From JAHJDS01 sp964569795 (GTDB lineage Bacteria > Desulfobacterota > Desulfarculia > Desulfarculales > JAHJDS01): DNA of 7,355 bases. Positions 1 through 5,406 of the stretch are shown here, one piece after another. Position numbers and translations under genes: made by a program. The DNA lies in assembly GCA_964569795.1 (NCBI GenBank), contig CAZMVB010000066.1, positions 1-7,355 of the forward strand, in the 5' to 3' direction. A model generated the notes under the pieces. That model worked only from the letters and a program-made list of their open reading frames with translations. It had not been told where the DNA came from and made no database searches. Numbering within the stretch: position 1 is the first letter of the stretch; each line of letters opens with the position of its first letter.

Positions 1-12
1 AGCCGCGAGGAC

Positions 13-36
13 GGGGGATCAACCGGGGGATCAACC
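13..36. repeat. Tandem 12-bp direct repeat before the amidohydrolase
   Basis: The 12-mer GGGGGATCAACC occurs twice, back to back and identical, at 13-24 and 25-36. It ends four bases before the ribosome binding site of the gene starting at 52. It may be a small replication-slippage duplication in the leader or a tandem operator. Nothing in the sequence decides between these. Confidence 0.6.
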
Positions 37-40
37 AGCC

Positions 41-46
41 GGGAGG
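41..46 (+). promoter_or_regulatory. Ribosome binding site of the amidohydrolase
   Basis: GGGAGG lies five bases upstream of the ATG at 52 and supports that start, which also keeps the complete Tat signal peptide. Confidence 0.7.
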
Positions 47-51
47 CAACC

Positions 52-1920
52 ATGGCCGATAAACGTCCCCTCCCACCCGGCCAGGACTCGCCACGACCTG
101 ACCGCCGAAATTTCCTGAAAAACTCCATAGGCCTGATGGGCGCCGCCGCGGGCGCGACCCTTACTGCTCGGCCGTCGGCCATGGCCGCCTTCGCCACCGC
201 TGACCTGGTCCTGACCCGGGGCCGGGTCCTGACCCCCAGTGGCCGGGGCCGCCCGGCCACGGCCGTGGCCGTCAAGGGCGAGCGCATCCTGGCCGTGGGC
301 GACGAGCAACAGATCCGCCGATACATCGGCCGGCGCACCCGGCGGATCGACCTGGCCGGCAAGATGGTTACCCCGGGCCTGATCGACACCCACGCCCACC
401 TGCCCTTTTTCGGCCTGCGCGAAAACGGTTTCCTGCTGAACCTGCAGGGCATCTACGACAAAAACCGGGTCCTGGCCGTCCTGTCCGACAGGGCGGCCCG
501 GACCGCGGCCGGCCAGTGGATTCACGCCTGGGGCATCGAGAGTCCGAGCCTGGAATACCTGGACCGGGCCCAGCTGGACCGGATCAGCCGCCGCCACCCG
601 ATCCTGGTGGTCCACACCGGGGGCCAGTGGGCCTTTGCCAACACCCGGGCCCTGGAGATCGGCCGCATCGGACCGAACACGCCCAGCCCCCCGGGCAGCC
701 GGATCGTCAAGGATTTCAGTAATCGCCCGACCGGGCTTTTAGTACATTACCCGGCCATCAACCTGGTCCGCCGCCACTGCATGCGCCTCACCCTCGAGCA
801 GACCCGTCAGGCCATCCTGTTCGCCGCCCGGCTCTACGCCGAGCAGGGGGTGACCACGGTCCACGACAACTTCATGCACGTCTTCCGGGCCGCCGTGATC
901 CGGTCCTACGGACAACTGACCGACGAGGGGCGACTGCCGGTCCGGGTCAAGATGTACGCCTATCTGCCAAGTATGCCGGCGGCCGTGGCCTCGTGCGGCC
1001 TGACCTGGCCCCAGGCCCATGTGCCCCCATCAGAAGTCGAGCGGGCCCTGGGCTTTTTGGGCAGAAACTTCGGCCGGTCGGCCTGGGTCAGGCGCTGGCT
1101 GGAGATGGGCCTGCCCTATTTCAAGACCTATCACCGCCGCCTGTTCGACCGGATGTGGGGCGGCTACAAAATGGCCGTGGACGGCGGCGGGGCCACGACC
1201 ATGTGGTACCGCAAACCCGGGATCGCCCTCCACCGGACCGATCGCCTCGAGGCCATGGTCGATCTCTGCCACCGGGCCGGCCAGCAGATCAGCGTTCACG
1301 CCGTCGGCGACCGGGCGGTTGACCTGATCCTGACCGCCTTTGCCAAGGCGCTGACAAAAAGGCCCCGGCGGGATCACCGGCACCGGATCGAGCACGCCAT
1401 CCGGCCCACCGCGGCCGCCTTCAGACGGATGGCCCAACTGGGAATCATCGTCTGCACCCATCCCCAGTGGTTGTGGGCCTGGGGCGACAAGTTCCGGCGG
1501 GTCGAGTCGCCCCTGAGCGCCTCGGGCGGGAAGTCGCCCATTCCCATAAAAACCTTCCTGGACCACGGGGTCAATCTCTGCTTCGGGGCCGACCCGCCGG
1601 CCCACCCCGAACACCGGCCCCAGATCGCCCTATGGCAGGCCGCGGCCCGGATCAGCCGGGGCAAGTACGCCTTTGATCATTCGGAGGCCATCTCGACCCG
1701 CCGGGCCCTGATGATCCAGACCTTGGGCGGCGCCTTTGCCGGCTTTGACGAGCGCAACCTGGGGACCATCGCCCCGGGCCGGACGGCCGACCTGGCGATC
1801 TGGGACACTGACCTGTGGCAAGCCGGGCCGGAGAGGGTCCGCCGGGCCCGGGCAATGATGACCATCGTCAACGGCCGGGTGGTTCACGACTCATCCGGCA
1901 GCCGTCCCAGGACCGGCTGA
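52..1920 (+). CDS. Tat-exported YtcJ-like metal-dependent amidohydrolase (Amidohydro_3 type)
   Basis: A 622-residue protein of the YtcJ/Amidohydro_3 branch of the amidohydrolase superfamily. These are TIM-barrel metalloenzymes that hydrolyse amide, urea or related C-N bonds; the substrate cannot be predicted here. The N-terminus is a twin-arginine signal: RRNFLK at residues 18-23, a hydrophobic Ala/Gly stretch at about 26-38, and a likely cleavage site near Ala-Met-Ala (43-45), so the enzyme should act folded in the periplasm. Metal-site and core motifs follow in family order: HAH at 114-116, a Lys/Asp strand near K373-D377, SVHAVGD around H416, RIEHA around H448, FGADPP with D514, and the closing GTIAPGRTADLAIWD strand (571-585). 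The start is fixed by GGGAGG at 41-46, five bases before ATG. The gene is GC-rich and appears intact. Family assignment is confident; the substrate is unknown. Confidence 0.9.
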   Translation: MADKRPLPPGQDSPRPDRRNFLKNSIGLMGAAAGATLTARPSAMAAFATADLVLTRGRVLTPSGRGRPATAVAVKGERILAVGDEQQIRRYIGRRTRRIDLAGKMVTPGLIDTHAHLPFFGLRENGFLLNLQGIYDKNRVLAVLSDRAARTAAGQWIHAWGIESPSLEYLDRAQLDRISRRHPILVVHTGGQWAFANTRALEIGRIGPNTPSPPGSRIVKDFSNRPTGLLVHYPAINLVRRHCMRLTLEQTRQAILFAARLYAEQGVTTVHDNFMHVFRAAVIRSYGQLTDEGRLPVRVKMYAYLPSMPAAVASCGLTWPQAHVPPSEVERALGFLGRNFGRSAWVRRWLEMGLPYFKTYHRRLFDRMWGGYKMAVDGGGATTMWYRKPGIALHRTDRLEAMVDLCHRAGQQISVHAVGDRAVDLILTAFAKALTKRPRRDHRHRIEHAIRPTAAAFRRMAQLGIIVCTHPQWLWAWGDKFRRVESPLSASGGKSPIPIKTFLDHGVNLCFGADPPAHPEHRPQIALWQAAARISRGKYAFDHSEAISTRRALMIQTLGGAFAGFDERNLGTIAPGRTADLAIWDTDLWQAGPERVRRARAMMTIVNGRVVHDSSGSRPRTG

Positions 1921-1924
1921 TTTT
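1899..1924 (+). terminator. Possible weak terminator at the amidohydrolase stop codon
   Basis: CAGCCG (1899-1904) and CGGCTG (1914-1919) form a perfect 6-bp stem with a 9-base loop, overlapping the TGA stop and followed by ATTTT. The T tract is short, so intrinsic termination would be weak. In this GC-rich sequence the stem could also be coincidence. Confidence 0.3.
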
Positions 1925-1926
1925 AG

Positions 1927-2091
1927 GAGGCGCGTGCCGACCGGACAGTGACCAGGTTAGATGAATTGAGTGCTGCGGAACAGGTGAACGAGATGGCCCG
2001 TATGCTCAGCGGCTCGTATTATACAGATTCTGCCCTGGCGCATCCTAGGAAGATTCTTACAAAAAACGTTCGACAAAAAGGTGCTACATAA
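1927..2091 (+). pseudogene. recN: Remnant of the RecN C-terminus
   Basis: The frame from 1927 to the TAA at 2089-2091 encodes 54 residues without an initiation site of its own; an in-frame TAG sits just upstream at 1924-1926. The peptide contains DRTVTRLDELS, then EQVNEMARMLSG, then YTDSALAHPRKIL. This is the order and spacing of the end of RecN, whose C-terminus typically reads RTVTR...L, ERVEEIARML(G/S)G, T...LAHARELL. RecN is an SMC-like ATPase acting in double-strand-break repair. All catalytic parts (Walker A, coiled coil, Walker B) are absent, so this is debris. The piece starts seven bases after the amidohydrolase stop and its TAA directly abuts the stop of the convergent membrane-protein gene. 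Its GC content is intermediate (57 % over 1981-2040), so it may have a different origin from the flanks. The identification is from remembered family consensus. Confidence 0.7.
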
Positions 2092-2826
2092 TTACTTCTC
2101 AGTTTTTCTTTTTAAAACATCACATGCTTGCAGAAGTATTTTGGCGTAGGCGAATGCCGCAGTCTTTACCCATTTTTTAGTAACGATGAAAATCCATATG
2201 GCTAATAGCGCAATGTCTATTAACAGCGAAACAAATATAACTATAGAAACCGATTTCAGGCTATTCCAATGTAGAAATATTGGAATAACTAATAAGCCTA
2301 TTGAGATGACTGCAATAATAATGGCAAGAAACTTCATCCCCAACAGGTTTCTTCGAAAGCCATAATTCGCATTTTCCTTCACCACTAATGGAAATTTAAT
2401 TACTTCCCTTGTGTTTGCTTCAAGGAAGTCTATACAAGAATCATATAGTTGTGATGCAAACTCGGGGTCTTTGGCCTCCACCTCTTTGGTTGGTGTAATT
2501 ATTCCAAATTGCTCCGACAAGTTAAAATGATACCGATTTATTGTTTCAGTGCTAAGACTTGATTTGCTGTGGCTAAGAAGTAATGAAGTAGGTTTGCCGC
2601 CCCAATCGGAAAAAAGTTTTAACTCTTTTCTTTTTCCTAAATCACGAGCAAATTGTTCTAGAAAAAATGCCAGCCCCGCATTACTCAATAGCCAGACTAG
2701 TACGTCCCAGCCGACGAACTTCTTTGGAAATAGGCTTGCTAAGGCCAGTCCGAAAGGAAGAAGTACAATAAGAGCTGGTATTACACGGGCCTTAAATGTG
2801 TAGGCGTCAAATAACTTTTGGCTCAT
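2092..2826 (-). CDS. Four-helix membrane protein with a conserved-looking central domain, unknown function
   Basis: A 244-residue protein I cannot assign to a named family. Predicted membrane segments lie at about residues 14-33, 40-58, 165-185 and 195-217. The roughly 105 residues between helices 2 and 3 form a soluble domain containing ARDLGKRKE (60-68), DWGGKPT (74-80), TREVIKFPLV (139-148) and ENANYGFRRN (151-160). I recall similar motif strings (RD-GK-E, WGG-PT, ENxxYGFRRNLxG) in uncharacterised bacterial membrane proteins, but could not check this. The ATG at 2826 is preceded by GAGGG, which overlaps the TGA of the upstream hydrolase gene; seven bases separate the genes, so the two are probably translationally coupled. 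It is the last gene of a three-gene operon and is AT-rich (40 % GC in one line) unlike the genes outside the cassette. A membrane effector or sensor role is a guess from context. Confidence 0.85.
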   Translation of the reverse strand: MSQKLFDAYTFKARVIPALIVLLPFGLALASLFPKKFVGWDVLVWLLSNAGLAFFLEQFARDLGKRKELKLFSDWGGKPTSLLLSHSKSSLSTETINRYHFNLSEQFGIITPTKEVEAKDPEFASQLYDSCIDFLEANTREVIKFPLVVKENANYGFRRNLLGMKFLAIIIAVISIGLLVIPIFLHWNSLKSVSIVIFVSLLIDIALLAIWIFIVTKKWVKTAAFAYAKILLQACDVLKRKTEK

Positions 2827-2833
2827 TCTGCCC

Positions 2834-3784
2834 TCACGCCGTGTCTAATGCGCTTTTCCCAGCGACAACGACAGAGTTACCATTTTCGTACAACCTAATT
2901 CGAATATGACCCGAGGCAGAGGTTGATATTCGGTGCCTTCTCTTTTGTTCTCCATTAATAATGACATTGTGTCCCTCACAAAACTCATCGCTCCCATAGC
3001 GGTCGTCAACTTGGCCCGTGGAACCAGCACTTGTTGGCCTCTGACTAATAATGTTTAACCCCCTTGTCTTCCCGTCTTTCATAGCGGAAAAGAGTCGTGT
3101 TGAAAAAGCAGATCGAAGACCGTGATGAGGCGCTATTAGAAAATCTACGCCAACTTTTTTAAGTTCCGACCTGATTTTATCATTAATTTGTAAAATCTTC
3201 TCCATGCCGTCTTTCATCATATCTCCAGTAAACAGAACAATATTTTTCATATAATAGAGTCTGGCAAGTATGCTTAAGTTATTTGTATAATTCGCTTTTG
3301 TTAAATTATCATCATTCTCGCATAGTTCTGGTGGCAAATAGTATATCTCAAATCGGAAACCGTTTGTTCTGTCGTCCGGGCTCGGGATTAATGGAGGCCT
3401 CCTATCGGGAAACATTTTGTCACGGAGAAAATTTGTGAGGTCATCAGATTGGTTGGTAACCAGATCCCAATTAACCTTACATCCGCTAGGCTGATTTTCA
3501 TGGTCAATGTCGTTTGGCACGGTAAGGTATGCTGGATGGATATGCTTCTTAAAAACCTTGATACACGTCATATGGTCATTGTGTGGATGGGAAAGTATGA
3601 GTTGAGAAATTTCCTTTCTACCATCTTTGAACTTTACCAGTTTCTTTGTAAGCAAGAAATCGGTTACGGGATTAAAATCATCGCTAGCTCCCAAATCAAT
3701 TACAATCCATTTACCGGCAGGAGTCAGAATTGCCGCAGCAAACCCGTGGCCGACATCAAATATCCATATGTTGCAGGACTTCAA
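2834..3784 (-). CDS. ComEC/Rec2-like metallo-beta-lactamase-fold hydrolase, soluble
   Basis: A 316-residue metallo-beta-lactamase-fold protein. Metal-site motifs appear in the expected order: FDVGHG at 9-14 (the DVG-G signature of the ComEC/Rec2-like branch), VIDLGAS at 28-34, HPHNDH at 66-71 (the HxHxDH site), TGDM at 186-189, and APHHG at 218-222. No signal peptide or membrane helix is visible, so unlike ComEC itself it should be cytoplasmic. This branch often hydrolyses phosphodiester bonds, so a nuclease or nucleotide phosphodiesterase is plausible but unproven. The start is TTG at 3784; the codon just before it in frame is TAA, so no earlier start exists, and the MBL fold begins five residues later. 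Only a weak AGG, overlapping the upstream stop, serves as ribosome binding site, suggesting coupled translation. Nine bases separate it from the small basic-protein gene upstream. AT-rich codon use contrasts strongly with the flanking genes. Confidence 0.9.
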   Translation of the reverse strand: MKSCNIWIFDVGHGFAAAILTPAGKWIVIDLGASDDFNPVTDFLLTKKLVKFKDGRKEISQLILSHPHNDHMTCIKVFKKHIHPAYLTVPNDIDHENQPSGCKVNWDLVTNQSDDLTNFLRDKMFPDRRPPLIPSPDDRTNGFRFEIYYLPPELCENDDNLTKANYTNNLSILARLYYMKNIVLFTGDMMKDGMEKILQINDKIRSELKKVGVDFLIAPHHGLRSAFSTRLFSAMKDGKTRGLNIISQRPTSAGSTGQVDDRYGSDEFCEGHNVIINGEQKRRHRISTSASGHIRIRLYENGNSVVVAGKSALDTA

Positions 3785-3793
3785 TTAACCAAC

Positions 3794-4042
3794 CTATTTT
3801 TTTGGAGTTCTCTGGGACAATGCGCTACCAGCAGCCGACTTGGATGTTTTACTCGTACGCTTGTCTCGGAGCACCTTCGAGGCGGCGGTTGCGGCAGCTT
3901 TGGATGTGACCTTCTTCGGGGTCCCGGTCTGGGATAGAGCACTGCCGGCCGCAGTCTTCGATTTGGCACCCGTACTCTTATTTCGCAGTGTTTTAGAGGC
4001 GTTAGAAGCGGATTTCGAGCCTGTCACCTTGGTTTTCGCCAT
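3794..4042 (-). CDS. Small basic Lys/Ala/Ser-rich protein with two internal repeats
   Basis: An 82-residue, extremely basic protein with a single acidic residue (D60). It consists of two similar 36-residue units, residues 9-44 and 47-82. Both have the pattern SK-A--ASK-LR-K----KSK-AAGSALSQ and end in TPKK. The codons of the two units differ widely, so the duplication is old. I recall small hypothetical proteins with the ASKxLR...SAAGSALSQ pattern in other bacteria, without known function; nucleic-acid or partner binding is a guess from charge. The start at 4042 is chosen because a strong GGGAGGT lies six bases upstream. The frame stays open to an ATG at 4117, but that stretch contains the ribosome binding site and a likely promoter. 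It is the first gene of the operon with the MBL hydrolase and membrane protein. Its GC content is higher than that of its two partners, partly because of its Ala/Lys/Ser composition. Confidence 0.8.
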   Translation of the reverse strand: MAKTKVTGSKSASNASKTLRNKSTGAKSKTAAGSALSQTGTPKKVTSKAAATAASKVLRDKRTSKTSKSAAGSALSQRTPKK

Positions 4043-4048
4043 TGGAAT

Positions 4049-4055
4049 ACCTCCC
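4049..4055 (-). promoter_or_regulatory. Strong ribosome binding site deciding the start of the basic protein
   Basis: Read on the minus strand, GGGAGGT lies six bases before the ATG at 4042. It is the best Shine-Dalgarno match in the cassette and rules against the longer 107-residue reading frame starting at 4117. Confidence 0.8.
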
Positions 4056-4080
4056 AGGTAAAGAAAATACTTCAAAATGT

Positions 4081-4108
4081 ATTTAATCACCCGCCTAAAG
4101 CAATTCAA
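4081..4108 (-). promoter_or_regulatory. Candidate sigma-70 promoter of the three-gene cassette
   Basis: On the minus strand TTGAAT (4108-4103) and TTAAAT (4086-4081) are separated by 16 bases. Each matches four of six consensus positions. The -10 box lies about 40 bases before the ATG at 4042, a normal distance. The surrounding sequence is AT-rich, so a chance match is possible. Confidence 0.4.
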
Positions 4109-4154
4109 GGGGCTCACCTAAGATTTTGTGGAAAAAATTTATTGGCACACCATA

Positions 4155-4172
4155 TATTGTGCAATCACAATA
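4155..4172. promoter_or_regulatory. Perfect 7-bp inverted repeat, possible operator
   Basis: TATTGTG and CACAATA flank a CAAT spacer, giving a perfect 7-bp dyad. It lies about 47 bases upstream of the candidate -35 box of the cassette. The shape suits a dimeric helix-turn-helix regulator. The half-sites resemble CRP-type TGTGA, but the spacer is four rather than six bases, so it is not a canonical CRP site. No T tract follows on either strand, so it is not a terminator. Confidence 0.4.
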
Positions 4173-4384
4173 GGTTATAAAAATATGGAAACACGGCCCG
4201 TGGCCCATCCGTTCCCCTACGTCGTTTATTATTTAGTTCCCCAAAGCACGCGCCGCTCCACTGGGATAGAAGTATGGATACCCCACCGGTGCGGTCACAT
4301 CGTGGCCAGAAGTCAATACGGACGATCAGGTAGTCTGGGGGCGCTGATTCCGGTTGAAGCCTGACAGAAGTCTCGGACCCCGGC

Positions 4385-5302
4385 TCAATTCCGCGGTTTC
4401 AGACCGAGGATCGCCCGGGCCTCGTCCGGGGTGGCCGGCTCCAGATTGAATTCGCCCAGAATCCGGATCATCTTGGTCACCAGCTCGGCGTTGGATCGTG
4501 CTAGCTCGCCCTTGCCCAGATAAAGGTTGTCCTCCAGACCGACCCGGCAGTTGCCCCCCATCAACGCCGCGGCAGTGCAGATCGGAAACTCGTTCCGCCC
4601 CGCCCCAAAGGCTGACCACTGGTAGCGACCAAGGCCGAACAGCCGGTCAGCGGTCTCCTTGAGGTGGACCAAATCATAGAAGGTGGGCTGAATGCCGCCC
4701 AGGATGCCCATCACGAACTGGAGATAGACCGGCGTGTCCAGGAGGCCCTGGGAGACCATGAAGGCGGCGTTGTACAGGTGGCCGACGTCGTAGATCTCCA
4801 GTTCCGGCTTGGTGCCGTGGGCGCGCATGATGGCGCTGAGACGTTCCATGTCGGCAAAGGTGTTGGTGAAGATGTTGGCCCGGCTGCCATCCAGGTACAT
4901 GGGCTCCCACTCGAACTTCCAGTCGTCATACTTGTTTACTACCGGGTGGAGCGAGAAGTTGATGCTGCCCATGTTGAACGAGGCCAGTTCAGGCTTGAAC
5001 TCGGGGACCACCGCCGCCCGCTGCTCGATGGTCATGCTCGAGCCCCCGCCGGTGGTCAGGCAGATGATCACGTTCGAGGCGGCCTTGATCGGCTCGACGA
5101 TGCGCCGGAAGAGGTCCAGGTCCGGGCTGGGCCGGCCGTCCTCGGGATTGCGGGCGTGGATGTGAACGCTGGCCGCGCCGGCCTTGGCCGCGTCGATCGC
5201 CTGCCGGGCGATGTCCTCGGGTGCCAGGGGCAGATAGGGCGACATGGTCGGGGTGTGGATGGCGCCGGTGATCGCGGCGGTGATGATGACCTTCTGGGAC
5301 AT
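4385..5302 (-). CDS. BKACE-family beta-keto acid cleavage enzyme (DUF849)
   Basis: A 305-residue (beta/alpha)8-barrel enzyme of the beta-keto acid cleavage family. These use a divalent metal, usually zinc, to react a 3-keto acid with acetyl-CoA, giving acetoacetate and a new acyl-CoA. Visible motifs: ITAAITGAIHT at 7-17, metal-binding VHIHAR with H47 and H49, TTGGG at 83-87, FNMGSINF at 109-116, FVMGILGG at 196-203, and RVGLEDN at 253-259. By comparison with the founding enzyme Kce (3-keto-5-aminohexanoate cleavage), R253, E257 and D258 match its R226, E230 and D231. The N-terminal glutamate of Kce (E14, recalled as binding the substrate amino group) is Ile15 here, so a substrate other than 3-keto-5-aminohexanoate is likely. 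The ATG is four bases from the assembly gap, so its ribosome binding site is not visible. It lies downstream of a 3-hydroxyacyl-CoA dehydrogenase on the same strand, which could supply its keto acid. Confidence 0.93.
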   Translation of the reverse strand: MSQKVIITAAITGAIHTPTMSPYLPLAPEDIARQAIDAAKAGAASVHIHARNPEDGRPSPDLDLFRRIVEPIKAASNVIICLTTGGGSSMTIEQRAAVVPEFKPELASFNMGSINFSLHPVVNKYDDWKFEWEPMYLDGSRANIFTNTFADMERLSAIMRAHGTKPELEIYDVGHLYNAAFMVSQGLLDTPVYLQFVMGILGGIQPTFYDLVHLKETADRLFGLGRYQWSAFGAGRNEFPICTAAALMGGNCRVGLEDNLYLGKGELARSNAELVTKMIRILGEFNLEPATPDEARAILGLKPRN

Positions 5303-5306
5303 GGGT

Positions 5307-5406
5307 NNNNNNNNNNNNNNNNNNNNNNNNNNNNNNNNNNNNNNNNNNNNNNNNNNNNNNNNNNNNNNNNNNNNNNNNNNNNNNNNNNNNNNNNNNNNNN
5401 NNNNNN
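5307..5406. other. Assembly gap (100 N)
   Basis: A run of exactly 100 N, the usual scaffolding placeholder for a gap of unknown size. It begins four bases upstream of the BKACE start codon and ends directly at the stop codon of the dehydrogenase, so both coding regions look complete. The true distance between them, and whether another gene lies inside, cannot be known from this window. Confidence 0.97.

Larger units (their letters stand above)
4043..4384. other. Intergenic border between the AT-rich cassette and the BKACE gene
   Basis: The cassette-proximal half (to about 4200) is AT-rich and holds the ribosome binding site, candidate promoter and inverted repeat listed separately. The distal half returns to higher GC. 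I see no gene, tRNA, integrase fragment or convincing terminator there. Two short GTTCCCC copies (4211-4217 and 4236-4242) are the only repeats noticed. A 78-codon plus-strand frame (4128-4364) has no ribosome binding site and resembles nothing I know. Confidence 0.6.

Noticed and set aside
31..615. Long minus-strand open frame opposite the amidohydrolase
   Set aside because: It is an antisense shadow of a well-supported GC-rich gene: low-complexity Gly/Pro/Arg/Gln composition, no domain, no ribosome binding site.
2041..2095. Bidirectional terminator between the recN remnant and the membrane-protein gene
   Set aside because: There are A-rich and T-rich tracts, but I could not find a stable hairpin beside them.
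4043..4117. N-terminal extension giving the small basic protein 107 residues with a hydrophobic leader
   Set aside because: The extension would overlap a strong ribosome binding site and a likely promoter, and the repeat pattern begins after the internal ATG at 4042.
4155..4172. Canonical CRP/FNR binding site
   Set aside because: Half-sites look similar, but the TGTG-to-CACA spacing is four bases rather than six, so only a generic dyad is claimed.
4128..4364. 78-codon plus-strand frame in the cassette border
   Set aside because: No ribosome binding site, no recognisable motif, and it spans the promoter and dyad region with changing composition.
1921..4384. Integrase, transposase, insertion-sequence ends or direct-repeat attachment sites framing the cassette
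   Set aside because: No such gene and no convincing matching repeats at the two borders were found by eye, so transfer is inferred from composition and debris only.
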